This document shows, piece by piece, positions 27,427-35,872 of a DNA stretch of 64,000 bases. The position numbers and the translations under genes are program-made. How positions within the stretch are numbered: position 1 is the stretch's first letter; each line of letters starts with the position of its first letter. The DNA lies in contig JAHHIA010000002.1 of NCBI GenBank assembly GCA_019359045.1, forward strand, positions 1 to 64,000, in the 5' to 3' direction. The notes beneath the pieces are model-generated. The model ran no database searches, was not told the DNA's origin, and saw only the letters and a program-made list of their open reading frames with translations. This stretch comes from Scytolyngbya sp. HA4215-MV1 (GTDB lineage: Bacteria; Cyanobacteriota; Cyanobacteriia; Leptolyngbyales; Leptolyngbyaceae).

Positions 27427-29190
27427 ATGGCACGGTTGTTGTCAGTCAATGTCGGTCTTCCTCGCGAAATCTCATGGCGCGGCCAAACCGTATACACGGC
27501 AATATGGAAGGAGCCGGTCCAGGAACGTCGCCTGGTGCGGCGGCTCAACGTTGATGGCGATGCCCAGGGTGATCTGGCTGGTCACGGGGGCGAGCAGCGG
27601 GCGGTGTTCGTCTACCAGATGGATTCCTATCGCTACTGGGAGCGTGAGCTGAATCGGCACGATTTCACATTCGGGCAATTCGGCGAGAACTTCACGGTAG
27701 AGGGATTGGCCGACAGTGAGGTTTGCATCGGCGATCGCTATCGAATTGGCAGCGCATTGTTTGAAGTCACGCAGCCGCGGGTGACCTGCTATCGCGTTGG
27801 CATCCGTATGGATGAGCCAAAGATGGCGGCTTTGCTAGTGGCACATCACCGCCCAGGGTTCTACTTTCGCGTGCTCGAAGAGGGCGAGGTCGGTGCTGGC
27901 GACGAAATCATCAAAGTGGCGGCGGGACCAGAGGGGTTGACGATCGCCGCGGCCGACGCGCTGCTTTATCTGCCTAAACCTGCCCAGAAAGACGTTGAGC
28001 GCGCTTTGCGGATCCCAGCGTTGAGTCCTGGCTGGAAGTCGTCTTTCGAGGCCGTTCTCCAGCAGATGGCACACCCAGAGTCGGGCGCAGGCAACGCTGG
28101 TCTCGCTTCACCGGAACAGATCGTTACAGCCAAGCCTGGATTCCGCCCGCTGAAAGTGGCTAGCATCGATCGCGAGAGCAGTCGTGTGGTCTCGCTGGTG
28201 CTGGAGCCGACGGACGATCGTCCGCTCACCCTGCCGTTGGCCGGGCAGTTTGTGGTGTTGCGCCTGCGTCCCCAAGTGGATGCGCCTCCAGTCTTGCGTA
28301 GCTACTCCCTCTCCGGCCCGCCGAATGCCGATCGTTATCGCATCAGCGTCAAGCAGGAGTCGCACGGAGTCGCCAGCACCTATGTCAGCACCCAGCTTCA
28401 TACTGGCGATGTGCTGGAGGTTAGCGAGCCTCGTGGTGCCTTCATCCTGCAACCCGGCGATCGTCCGGTGGTGCTATTGAGCGCGGGTGTGGGCGTAACT
28501 CCGGTAATGGCCATGCTGCATGCGCTGGCAGCCCAAGCATCCGTGCGCCCCGTCTGGTGGATTTTTGGGGCGCGGAACCACGAGGATCATCCCTTTGCTC
28601 AGGAAGCCCGCGATCTCCTGGCGCAACTCCCCAATGCCCATAGCCACGTGCAGTACAGCCAGCCTGATGCCACTGCCCGATTGGGTTCCGATTTCGATGC
28701 GGTTGGTCATCTGACGGTAACGGTTCTAGAAGAGCTGGGCGTCCCCCTCGAATCTGATTTTTATTTATGCGGACCACCCGCGTTTCTGGCAAACTTCACC
28801 GTTGGATTAGCTGAAAAGGGTGTGGCAGGTGATCGTATTCACAGCGAGGCTTTTGGTTCCGGCAAGTCTATTACGCCAGGTGTAAGGGGGGCATCACACC
28901 GGACACCGCACGCGCCAACGGGTTCCATCGGCGCAGGTCCAAGCATTTCATTTGCCCGATCCGGACTCACGGTTTCCTGGGACTCCAGATTCCAGAACCT
29001 GTTGGAACTCGCTGAAGCCTGTGATGTCCCGGTGCGCTGGTCCTGCCGGACTGGAGTGTGTCACACCTGCGAGTCTGGATTGATCTCTGGATCAGTTAAC
29101 TATGTCCCTGAGCCACTTGATGCTCCGGCGATCGGGAATTTACTGATTTGCTGCGCGCGACCGCAGGAGGACACCGTAATCGATCTTTAA
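27427..29190 (+). CDS. MOSC - flavin reductase - 2Fe-2S ferredoxin fusion
   Basis: The ATG at 27427 is preceded by AGGAGG; an upstream GTG at 27418 is less likely. Of 587 residues, about 1-165 form a MOSC domain as in YiiM (NVDGDAQGDLAGHGGEQRAV, putative molybdenum-cofactor Cys121 in QPRVTCYRVG). About 235-340 form an FAD-binding reductase domain (LRSYSLSGPP), then an NAD-binding domain (LLSAGVGVTPVMAMLH, FYLCGPPAF), and the C-terminus is a plant-type 2Fe-2S ferredoxin (RWSCRTGVCHTCESG ... LLICCA). Such fusions pair a molybdenum-cofactor site with its own electron supply, as in N-hydroxylated base reduction by YiiM/YcbX systems. The substrate is unknown. It is G+C-rich like its upstream neighbours. 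Confidence 0.92.
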   Translation: MARLLSVNVGLPREISWRGQTVYTAIWKEPVQERRLVRRLNVDGDAQGDLAGHGGEQRAVFVYQMDSYRYWERELNRHDFTFGQFGENFTVEGLADSEVCIGDRYRIGSALFEVTQPRVTCYRVGIRMDEPKMAALLVAHHRPGFYFRVLEEGEVGAGDEIIKVAAGPEGLTIAAADALLYLPKPAQKDVERALRIPALSPGWKSSFEAVLQQMAHPESGAGNAGLASPEQIVTAKPGFRPLKVASIDRESSRVVSLVLEPTDDRPLTLPLAGQFVVLRLRPQVDAPPVLRSYSLSGPPNADRYRISVKQESHGVASTYVSTQLHTGDVLEVSEPRGAFILQPGDRPVVLLSAGVGVTPVMAMLHALAAQASVRPVWWIFGARNHEDHPFAQEARDLLAQLPNAHSHVQYSQPDATARLGSDFDAVGHLTVTVLEELGVPLESDFYLCGPPAFLANFTVGLAEKGVAGDRIHSEAFGSGKSITPGVRGASHRTPHAPTGSIGAGPSISFARSGLTVSWDSRFQNLLELAEACDVPVRWSCRTGVCHTCESGLISGSVNYVPEPLDAPAIGNLLICCARPQEDTVIDL

Positions 29191-29231
29191 CCATGCGGTA
29201 ACGTGCATGAAACGATTGAGGAGGATTTCAT

Positions 29232-29716
29232 ATGCGAGCTGATATTGTTTCAGGGGCAGTCTTCCCCGACTACGAACTAGCCGACCATACCGCGAAGCGC
29301 CGAAAGCTCTCCGAATTGCAAGAGCAACATCCGCTGATTCTCATTCTCAGTCGCGGCGGGTACTGCCCAAGGATCGCCGCCAGCATGAAGGGCTGGTGCA
29401 ACTTCATCGTGAAATCGAGGTCGGCTATTGCCGTTTGGTCAGAATCAGCACCGACAATATCACCGAAACGAACGAATATCGCAGCGGTGTGGGTGCTCAC
29501 TGGCCCTTCCTCTCCGACGCGGGACGCAAAATTCAAAAAGATCTCGACATTGCTGAATATACTGACCCGCTTCACAATCCCATGATCCCGCATACGATCG
29601 TCCTGGAACCGGGTCTGATTCGAATTCTTCGAGGCATCAGGCATAATGTCCCTCAAAAAGCACAACAGACCTTTGCCAAAAGGTTTGTCAAAGTTGATGG
29701 TGATTCATTTGCCTAG
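29232..29716 (+). pseudogene. Frameshifted redoxin fused to a hydrolase 3' end
   Basis: The first frame (29232-29585) reads as a peroxiredoxin-like protein: VFPDYELADHTAKRRKLSEL, then LILILSRGGYCP, and then goes out of frame. Adding one C to the CCC at 29366-29368 restores CPKDRRQHEGLVQLHREIEV and continues into the second frame (VGAHWPFLSDAGRKIQ, HTIVLEPGL). After about 29622 the redoxin sequence stops and the tail GIRHNVPQKAQQTFAKR matches the end of the alpha/beta hydrolase at 24009-25061 (GIGHNLPQEAPQEFAKA). So it is both frameshifted and chimeric, from recombination or deletion between former neighbours. A GAGGA ribosome site remains. Confidence 0.8.
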
Positions 29717-29741
29717 CTATTTGTAACAAGGATGAAATTGC

Positions 29742-30026
29742 ATGCAACCCATTACAGAACAAGTTGAATCTCTACTAATTCAAGCTGAACAAGCGCATGG
29801 TCAATATGAACAAACCATTTTGAATGGAGTTTATGACCAGGATTGGTCAACCTGGTACGCAAATTATGTGATTGAACAAGGCATCGAAGAAATACTCAAC
29901 AGACCATTCGCAGGGGAACGATTGAGCCAGTTTCTCAGCCAAAATTATAAGCAGTATAAAGCGGAGCAATCGCAGAAAACCTGGGCTGCCTATACTGCTC
30001 AAAAGTTGGTAGAAGCTTCAGCGTAA
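29742..30026 (+). CDS. Conserved small protein, function unknown
   Basis: These 94 residues are predicted all-helical and acidic-to-neutral (QVESLLIQAEQAHGQYEQTI, NGVYDQDWSTWYANYVIEQG, TWAAYTAQKLVEA). The DQDWSTWYANYV core looks like a conserved family signature, and I believe similar small proteins sit beside oxidoreductase genes in other cyanobacteria, but I cannot name a function. No signal peptide or membrane segment is seen. It begins 25 bp after the broken redoxin and is the last gene of the accessory block. Confidence 0.7.
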   Translation: MQPITEQVESLLIQAEQAHGQYEQTILNGVYDQDWSTWYANYVIEQGIEEILNRPFAGERLSQFLSQNYKQYKAEQSQKTWAAYTAQKLVEASA

Positions 30027-30447
30027 TTCGCAGTCCTAAACCGCTATGTTTGTAAAACAGAGACAGTGCCTATTATGAGTGCAGAAGCTTTTGTTTTGTT
30101 GTTAATTCCTTATGGAAGATAGCGATCGATGAACTCTTATTGGCTTAACGGAGGATTTTGGTAGTGCTGGTCAGTGGATTCATGCGGCTTTACAAAAAAC
30201 AAGAAGAAGCCAAGGCTTCAAGAAATAATAATGATTTGATAGGCTGAGATTGAGAAGAACCTGTGTTCTCATCTTGATTAAGAATAAGCATCCTTCTGCC
30301 ACTTCATAAGTAAGACATCCTCCTGCCACAGCCACAAAAGGATGCCATAAATCACATGCCGCACTTGGCTTCAGGCATCCCTCTGCCATGGCGGCAAAAG
30401 GATGGCTGAAGTTACAGATTGAGAGCTCCGACAAGGGACATTATGAA
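30027..30447. other. Intergenic region with palindromic repeats
   Basis: No gene is supported between the small unknown protein and the tRNA. The region holds several units of a CATCC(T/C)TCTGCC-type palindrome, listed separately, which gives an 84-codon minus frame no coding merit. Confidence 0.6.
30288..30410. repeat. Cluster of CATCCTTCTGCC palindromic repeats
   Basis: The best unit is 30370-30410: arms TTCAGGCATCC (30370-30380) and GGATGGCTGAA (30400-30410) with inner arms CTCTGCC and GGCAAAAG around ATGGC, giving an almost perfect hairpin of about 41 nt. A weaker unit (CATCCT...AGGATG) is at 30316-30344, and a half-site at 30288-30301 (GCATCCTTCTGCCA). Sequences like the right arm occur near 13430-13446 and 13355-13369. 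It resembles a REP-type dispersed palindrome, and at the RNA level could also form a hairpin downstream of the tRNA gene. Confidence 0.65.
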
Positions 30448-30520
30448 TGGAGCTAAGCGGATTCGAACCGCTGACCCCCTCAATGCCATTGAGGTGCGCT
30501 ACCAACTGCGCTATAGCCCC
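30448..30520 (-). tRNA. tRNA-Ala (anticodon GGC)
   Basis: The 73-nt minus-strand sequence folds as a cloverleaf: acceptor GGGGCTA/TAGCTCC with the G3-U70 pair that specifies alanine charging, D arm GCGC-AGTTGGTA-GCGC, anticodon stem CCTCA/TGAGG with loop ATGGCAT (anticodon GGC), and T arm with GGTTCGAATCC. The discriminator base is A. CCA is not encoded, as is usual in cyanobacteria. Confidence 0.97.
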
Positions 30521-30820
30521 TTGATGCGTTCTCCATCATCGCGTGATTCTAGACATTCGTCAAGCAATCAAATCTTGACTTTTCTAGGGGAAACCGAAGA
30601 GTGCAACAAGTTTATACGACAATAACCTAAGAAGACAGTCAACAAAATTGGGCGAAGCCAGTTCTTGTCAGAAATTGGGTGAAATCTATCTCTGCAAAAC
30701 CTGTTCTCCCAGCTTCGATCGCCACCATTCGTGTGACCCAAAGCCTTTATTTAGAAGGCATTGGTCGATTTGTATATCTTCCCAACCATCTTTTGAGAGT
30801 CGTCAATTTTTTCCCTTGCT
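30521..30820. other. Divergent tRNA-Ala / raf1 spacer
   Basis: This 300-bp spacer must carry the promoters of the minus-strand tRNA and the plus-strand raf1. I see no clear -35/-10 pair, repeat or conserved RNA in it. Confidence 0.4.
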
Positions 30821-31927
30821 ATGACTGAAACATCCCAAGAGTTTTCTGATCCTCAGTCTCAATCTGCCCTGTCCGAAGGTGCCGTCGAAGAACTGTTGCG
30901 ATCGCTTCGTCGTAAAGAGGGCACCTGGTTCGAGTGGGGGCAATCTTGTCAGGCATTACAAAAAGCCGGGTATGATCCTCAAGCCATCTTTGAGGCAACC
31001 GGATTTGAACCTATTCAACAAAACCAGATCATTGTGGCTGCTCAGGTCTACGCCACTATCCTCAAAGTGGGAGTATCCGATGCCGTGCAATCGTACTTCG
31101 GACAACGGGGCAGCGATATTCTCTACGAACTGCGGATTTTGAATCAAGAAGAACGCGCCGCTACCGCGACTCTGATTGTTGAAAGAAATTTGGATGTGGA
31201 CGAAGCCCACGAAATTGCCAAAGCCGTCAAAGAATTTACGCGCTTGGGCAAAGTGCCTGAGGAATTTACTAACCATCCTGGCGACATTGTTGCATATCAG
31301 GTTTGGCGACTGGCTCGCCAAAAATCCGATTTACAAGAACGCTCTCGATTAATTGCCCGAGGGCTAAAGTATGCTCATAGCCCCACTGCTCGCCAGCAAA
31401 TTGAAACCCTGTTGACCGACTTCAGTGTGCAGCCCAGCCGTCCGGCTCCCCGCTTGCCCGTTTACCGACTGGAAACCGATGACAATGCCCCCCGCATTCT
31501 TCCCGTTGTTGGCAAACTGCCCCTGACTCGTGCCGACCTGCAAGCTGTGCCCCTGCTCGATACCACCGGACCCTTTCGTCTGGTGAAATTTACTGGCACG
31601 GGTGCCTGGGTCCCTATGCCCGGCTGGCAAGTCATCCAAGCGGCGGAAGATCCCGTCGTGTTGCTGTGCGATAGCGATCGTCTGCCCACTCCACTCCCTG
31701 GCAATCCTGAAGAAGTGCTGGTTGTCGTCGATCGGGCACAACGCAAATGGGATGCTGAAAGCTCGATCGATAGTTACTTTATCGTCGATCACGCCGATCA
31801 ACTCCAACTCCAGTGGTTTGAAACGTCCCCAGAAAACCAGCTCTTGGGACGAGTCATTCTGATCATGCGTCCTCAAAAAGTGTTGGATGAAGATTATACG
31901 AAAGATCCCTGGCAGATTGATGAGTGA
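30821..31927 (+). CDS. raf1: RuBisCO accumulation factor 1 (assembly chaperone)
   Basis: This 368-residue protein matches cyanobacterial Raf1 throughout: the N-terminal helical domain (LLRSLRRKEGTWFEWGQSCQ, YDPQAIFEATGFEPIQQNQI), the helical YELRILNQEERAATATLIVE segment, a proline-rich linker (about 205-225) and the C-terminal beta-sheet dimerisation domain (LPLTRADLQAVPLLDTTGPF, RVILIMRPQKVLDEDY). Raf1 dimers hold folded RbcL antiparallel dimers and pass them on to form the L8 core before RbcS binds. It is cytoplasmic. It stands alone here, far from any rbc gene, as is common. Length is normal for the family. Confidence 0.96.
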   Translation: MTETSQEFSDPQSQSALSEGAVEELLRSLRRKEGTWFEWGQSCQALQKAGYDPQAIFEATGFEPIQQNQIIVAAQVYATILKVGVSDAVQSYFGQRGSDILYELRILNQEERAATATLIVERNLDVDEAHEIAKAVKEFTRLGKVPEEFTNHPGDIVAYQVWRLARQKSDLQERSRLIARGLKYAHSPTARQQIETLLTDFSVQPSRPAPRLPVYRLETDDNAPRILPVVGKLPLTRADLQAVPLLDTTGPFRLVKFTGTGAWVPMPGWQVIQAAEDPVVLLCDSDRLPTPLPGNPEEVLVVVDRAQRKWDAESSIDSYFIVDHADQLQLQWFETSPENQLLGRVILIMRPQKVLDEDYTKDPWQIDE

Positions 31928-32019
31928 GGGAGTAGAGGAGTGAAGAGGTAAAGGAGTGGGAGTAGGTTTTAAGTTTTTTGAAACTTGGAAACCTCCTTAA
32001 AGCCGATCGCTGCCACTCT

Positions 32020-33822
32020 TTAAGAACACCGGTACAACTGATAAGGAATGCCAATTCGGTAGTAGTTTGCTGGATCAATCTTGCAGGTCAGGGGCTGGGG
32101 ACTTTTCATTGGGAAGCCCGGTAGAGAAAGCTGGGCGGGGTAATCATGACGTTTAATACCAGGTGCCATGATCCAGAGATTCAGAGGCTGTCCGACTGAT
32201 TTGGGGAAAGCAGACGGAGAATCTTGCGCTGAGGCAGGGAGCGTGGCAGAGGGCTGAGCGTCATCTACTGAGCGAAGCTGACTAAGGTTCTGCCATAGGG
32301 GAGCATAGCCCTGCGATCGCGACAGAAACGCAAAAGAGCTTGCTGCAGAATTCTGCAACTTCTGCATCTCCAGAGCAAAGCTCAACCCCAACGCCACATC
32401 TTGTAATCCTTCATAGCCCATGATTGTCAATTGTGGCGATCGTTCCAGACGGATTTGGCTGGCAACCTGACGCGGCATATAAGGCTTTTGAAACACCCAA
32501 TCTGCATTCACAAAGCCACAACTGACCAAACCAACCAGCAAAATTATCCCAACAGGCGACACCAAACGCGATGTAAAACCAGAGAAAAAAGCCCCTTTTC
32601 CCTCCCATCTCCTGCCTCCTACCTCCTGCCTCCTACCTCCTGCCTCCTGAACCAAACTTGCCCCCAACAAAGCGCAAACCGCTGGATAGTAAACAAAATG
32701 GTAGCGAGGAACAGCCGTGATGTCTTTCCCTAAGAAATAGACGATCGCCAAAAATTCCAGCAGCACCACGCCAATAAAAGTACTCAACAAAAAAGTCGTT
32801 GGATGAGTGGCGCGATCGCACCACAGGGCACACATCCCCACAATAATTGGACGGATCAACCATCCCGCCACGCCCAACATAACCACGACAGAAGGAATCG
32901 CCAACCAGAGGGGCTGCCCTTCGACCGGGAACGCCATCACCATCAGCATCCACCCGGCTGAAAGTTGATAAAGTGGTACGAACAGAAAGCTTAAACCAGA
33001 GGCGGTTGAATTGAGCCAATCCGATTCGGGGCGGCTGAGGTGCCCCAACAGTGTCGGGAGCCAGGGTAGGTAACTGAGATACACTCCTGCGATCGCCAAC
33101 GCGATCGCCCCCCAAACCCGCCGCGAAAAGTCGTAGTGCTGCCGCCAGACCAGCCAGATCAGGCTCACTCCTTGCGCGACAAACGCCAGCAAGAAGAAAT
33201 AGTGAACATAAAATCCTAAACTATTGACTGCCATCCAGCCCAGCCAGATACCAGGCTGTAGCTGTCGTCGTCGCAATCCCTGCTGGATCTGCACCAAGCC
33301 AAGCAACGCCAATGTAATCAATAGCATGGGCAAGGTGTAGTGCCGTGCTTCCTGCGACAAGTACACCGCCAGCGGCGAGACAGCTAAAATTGCCGCTGAC
33401 AGCCACCCGGCTCTGATGGAAAAAGCTACGCGGTTGAGCAGAAAGATGGCTGGAATCATCCCTACTCCAACCAAAGCAGGCAACGATCGCAACTTCCAGG
33501 GCAAAGATAAAGGCATAGCACTCAATCCGTTGAGCCACTGATGCATCCAACAGAAAAAGAGCGGCGGATGCACCGACTGAATCGACACAGTTTGTACAAT
33601 TTCCGCACAAGTCGCTCCAGGTCGCAGTGTTAAGAGATCCTCCAGCATCGCCAATGGAAACGCCACTCCCAGCGGCACATCAGTGTAACCCCGCCCTAAA
33701 CTCAAGATCGTCGTAATTACTTCATCGAGCCAAAGCGGTTTGGCATCCAGTTGCCAGAAGCGGAGTCCTGCGCCCACGGCGATCGCGACCAGCAATATCA
33801 AAAACGGGCGGAGGGGTTTCAT
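32020..33822 (-). CDS. GT39-type membrane glycosyltransferase
   Basis: This 600-residue polytopic protein has about ten or more membrane segments. The first periplasmic loop holds the acidic motif in AKPLWLDEVITTIL, as in the ArnT/PMT (GT-C, family 39) glycosyltransferases that move sugars from polyprenyl phosphate donors to lipids or proteins at the outer face of the cytoplasmic membrane. A second motif SVHPPLFFCWMHQWL fits this class. The soluble C-terminal part (about 440-600) ends in CKIDPANYYRIGIPYQLYRC. Around residues 392-409 the segment GGRRQEVGGRRWEG comes from a heptad-like DNA repeat at 32596-32650 and is probably a non-essential loop. Acceptor is unknown. Confidence 0.85.
   Translation of the reverse strand: MKPLRPFLILLVAIAVGAGLRFWQLDAKPLWLDEVITTILSLGRGYTDVPLGVAFPLAMLEDLLTLRPGATCAEIVQTVSIQSVHPPLFFCWMHQWLNGLSAMPLSLPWKLRSLPALVGVGMIPAIFLLNRVAFSIRAGWLSAAILAVSPLAVYLSQEARHYTLPMLLITLALLGLVQIQQGLRRRQLQPGIWLGWMAVNSLGFYVHYFFLLAFVAQGVSLIWLVWRQHYDFSRRVWGAIALAIAGVYLSYLPWLPTLLGHLSRPESDWLNSTASGLSFLFVPLYQLSAGWMLMVMAFPVEGQPLWLAIPSVVVMLGVAGWLIRPIIVGMCALWCDRATHPTTFLLSTFIGVVLLEFLAIVYFLGKDITAVPRYHFVYYPAVCALLGASLVQEAGGRRQEVGGRRWEGKGAFFSGFTSRLVSPVGIILLVGLVSCGFVNADWVFQKPYMPRQVASQIRLERSPQLTIMGYEGLQDVALGLSFALEMQKLQNSAASSFAFLSRSQGYAPLWQNLSQLRSVDDAQPSATLPASAQDSPSAFPKSVGQPLNLWIMAPGIKRHDYPAQLSLPGFPMKSPQPLTCKIDPANYYRIGIPYQLYRCS
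32596..32650. repeat. Tandem CTCCTGCCTCCTAC-type short repeat inside a gene
   Basis: Seven-base units of the CCTCCTA/CCTCCTG type are repeated about seven times, giving the GGRRQEVGGRR segment on the minus strand of the glycosyltransferase gene. Related TGACTCC-type heptamers occur at 60722-60762, 61508-61548 and 62948-63000. These are the short tandemly repeated repetitive sequences known from cyanobacteria. Confidence 0.75.
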
Positions 33823-33897
33823 GGAAGGCGGAAAAGGGGTGGAGAGATGAAGAGTAGAGCCGTGGAGAAGTGAAGGAGTAGAGGCGTGGAGAAAAGG

Positions 33898-34275
33898 TCA
33901 TTTAAAGCTGAAGGCAGCGATTGCTAAGCAGCCCCAACCGACTAAAAACGCAACACCTCCGAGAGGTGTGATTGCCCCTAACCATTTGATGCCAGTTAAG
34001 CTGAGCAGATACAAACTGCCAGAAAAGATGGCAATGCCTGCAATAAATGACCATCCCGCTGCGTTCAGAAAGGCTTGTGCCGCTTCTGCCCGACTCAATA
34101 ACACGCCAACCAACAACAACGCCAGCGCATGATACATCTGATATCGTGCGCCCGTTTCAAAAATTTCGAGAAAACGTTCACTGAGCTTTTCTTTCAAGGC
34201 ATGGGACGCAAAGGCTCCAGCAGCAACGGAGAGTCCTGCCAAAATTGCGGCGATCGCAAGAAACAGACGAGTCAT
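33898..34275 (-). CDS. DUF423 small membrane protein
   Basis: These 125 residues carry four hydrophobic segments and the family hallmarks: LAGLSVAAGAFASHALKEKL near the N-terminus, FETGARYQMYHALALLLVG in the middle and TPLGGVAFLVGWGCLAI at the end. This is the DUF423 (YgdD-like) family of bacterial inner-membrane proteins with no established function. The ATG at 34275 is the obvious start. It is 75 bp upstream of the GT39 gene on the same strand, with low-complexity repeat in between. Confidence 0.93.
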   Translation of the reverse strand: MTRLFLAIAAILAGLSVAAGAFASHALKEKLSERFLEIFETGARYQMYHALALLLVGVLLSRAEAAQAFLNAAGWSFIAGIAIFSGSLYLLSLTGIKWLGAITPLGGVAFLVGWGCLAIAAFSFK

Positions 34276-34358
34276 AGGAAGATACTCAGAAGAGAATAAA
34301 GGGTAGCAGCTGAATTCAACACACGCCTAGAAACTAGTCAGCAGTCACGATCGATCAA

Positions 34359-35018
34359 CTAATTCAAGACAATCAGAACTTCAACACCATCTGCATCCAA
34401 ACGACTTCTAAACTTCTCAGCCGTGGCTTTATCAATCCCCTGTTGCACCGTAATAGGGTATGTGTTGCTTTTCAAAAGGGTTTTGGCTTCGTGCCACTCT
34501 AACCCCATCAAATCGTGTAAGGTTTTGACGACCTGTCGTCGTTTGTGTGAAGGCACAAATTCCAGAATTACATCATAAGTTTCTTCGGCGGGCGTGAGGC
34601 GAGAAACACCAGGATTGCCCAGGTCGAAATAGTAGGAAATGGTGCCTGCTTCGTTGACATGAAAGTTAGCACTAAACTCTTTGGCGCGTTCGTCCAAGTA
34701 GGCTTTGGCTGCTTCGCCATTGAGATTGGTTTCCATGGCAAACAACAGTGGGGTAATGTGTCCGTTGCCTTCTTTCAATAAGCGGAAAAAAGTTCCTTGC
34801 AGACGATCGAGGTGCTTTTTTTGACGACGATCGCCCCGTCGTAGTAACCAAATTCCCAAGGTTGTCGGGGGCAATCCCATCATCAACAAAGTGACACCAG
34901 CTGCCTGTTGGCTTTGGGGGGATGCCTGCCGACTCAGCAGTGGGGGGAGCATCAAAATACTAATCGGCAAACCAATGCCCAACAAAATACCCGCTGCAAT
35001 TCTTGTATTCAATTTCAT
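34359..35018 (-). CDS. Membrane protein with L7/L12-like C-terminal domain
   Basis: From the ATG at 35018 (MKLNTRIAAGILLGIGLPIS) the 219-residue product has two membrane segments (about 5-27 and 40-60), a basic stretch (RRGDRRQKKH), a cytoplasmic helical part and a C-terminal domain (about 150-219). The last part, YDVILEFVPSHKRRQVVKTL then HDLMGLEWHEAKTLLK and KATAEKFRSRLDADGVEVLI, follows the ribosomal protein L7/L12 C-terminal fold that binds translation factors. Some cyanobacterial proteins carry this domain outside the ribosome, with unknown role. An upstream ATG at 35045 would add nine residues ahead of the membrane segment. Confidence 0.8.
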   Translation of the reverse strand: MKLNTRIAAGILLGIGLPISILMLPPLLSRQASPQSQQAAGVTLLMMGLPPTTLGIWLLRRGDRRQKKHLDRLQGTFFRLLKEGNGHITPLLFAMETNLNGEAAKAYLDERAKEFSANFHVNEAGTISYYFDLGNPGVSRLTPAEETYDVILEFVPSHKRRQVVKTLHDLMGLEWHEAKTLLKSNTYPITVQQGIDKATAEKFRSRLDADGVEVLIVLN

Positions 35019-35268
35019 ACTCAGCCGATTCCTCATCCCAGCCACAATTCCACTTCTGCCGAGATCTTAGCCTTATTAGACTCTTCATACCATTTCGGAT
35101 TTTGGAGTCGCGTTTGCGTAAGGCGGCGTCAAAATACGCTCGATCGAGGATTGCAGAATGTTTTGATTTCCTAAAAATCAATTCACTGGTGTGCGTGATT
35201 TACAACAAATTTCAGGGCACTCTTTAACTGTTTCTAAAGAAAATCATCACCAGATAGGGTGTCGTCTT

Positions 35269-35811
35269 ATGCAAAAACGCGATCGCAATCAGAACTTGCA
35301 ACCTCAAAAACTCTCGGTCGCTGGTTTCACGCTCATTGAACAATTGATCATTATGCTGATCTTGGCAAGCTTGAGCGCGATCGCCGCGCCAGGTTGGATT
35401 ACCTTCCTCAAAATTCGTCAACTGAATACAGCCCAAGAGCGAACAATTCAGGTAATGCGCAAAGCTCAATCGACCGCAATAAGGCAGAAAGTAGATTGGC
35501 AGGCAAGCTTTCAACAAGTGAATGATGAAATCCGTTGGGCAGTTCATCCAGTGACAACCAACCCTGCCAATGCAGTTTGGCAAACGCTCACACCCCAGGT
35601 CATGATAGACCCGGCCTCTACCCTGTCTTTGACAAATAATATTTGGCAAGTTCGATTTACTCATCGAGGACATGTCAGTGGTAGGTTAGGCAAACTAACC
35701 TTCTTTGCGACCAATCAAAAAGCGAAAAGATGTGTAGTGGTTTCTACGTTACTGGGCAGCATTCGCAAAGGACAAGAAACTGTAACGAATGGGACTGTGA
35801 CTTGTAACTAA
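35269..35811 (+). CDS. Type IV pilin-like / GspH-FimT pseudopilin
   Basis: The start at 35269 (MQKRDRNQNLQPQK) gives a short basic leader and a prepilin peptidase site: cleavage between Gly and Phe in VAGFTLIEQLIIMLILA, with Glu at +5. The hydrophobic helix and the globular C-terminal domain (RTIQVMRKAQSTAIRQKVDW, TFFATNQKAKRCVVVSTLLG) fit minor pseudopilins of the GspH/FimT type, which prime pilus or type II secretion fibres in the cytoplasmic membrane. The 180-residue size is normal. It is solitary here, with no other pilus gene nearby. The frame also opens at 35191, which would put a long non-leader segment first. Confidence 0.87.
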   Translation: MQKRDRNQNLQPQKLSVAGFTLIEQLIIMLILASLSAIAAPGWITFLKIRQLNTAQERTIQVMRKAQSTAIRQKVDWQASFQQVNDEIRWAVHPVTTNPANAVWQTLTPQVMIDPASTLSLTNNIWQVRFTHRGHVSGRLGKLTFFATNQKAKRCVVVSTLLGSIRKGQETVTNGTVTCN

Positions 35812-35838
35812 TGCGCTCTAGCTTGGCAGTTATGACAA

Positions 35839-35872
35839 ATTCCTGACTCCCTCTGGACAGGGAGTCAGGAAT
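35839..35872. terminator. 14-bp stem hairpin after the pseudopilin gene
   Basis: ATTCCTGACTCCCT (35839-35852), a six-base loop and AGGGAGTCAGGAAT (35859-35872) form a perfect 14-bp stem starting 28 bp after the pseudopilin stop. No T-run follows on either strand, so it may terminate poorly or serve as an RNA-stabilising hairpin. Its arm contains the CCTGACTCCC unit of the dispersed short repeats. Confidence 0.55.

Noticed and set aside
30419-30625. 68-codon plus-strand frame over the tRNA
   Set aside because: It is simply the complement of tRNA-Ala and its flank.
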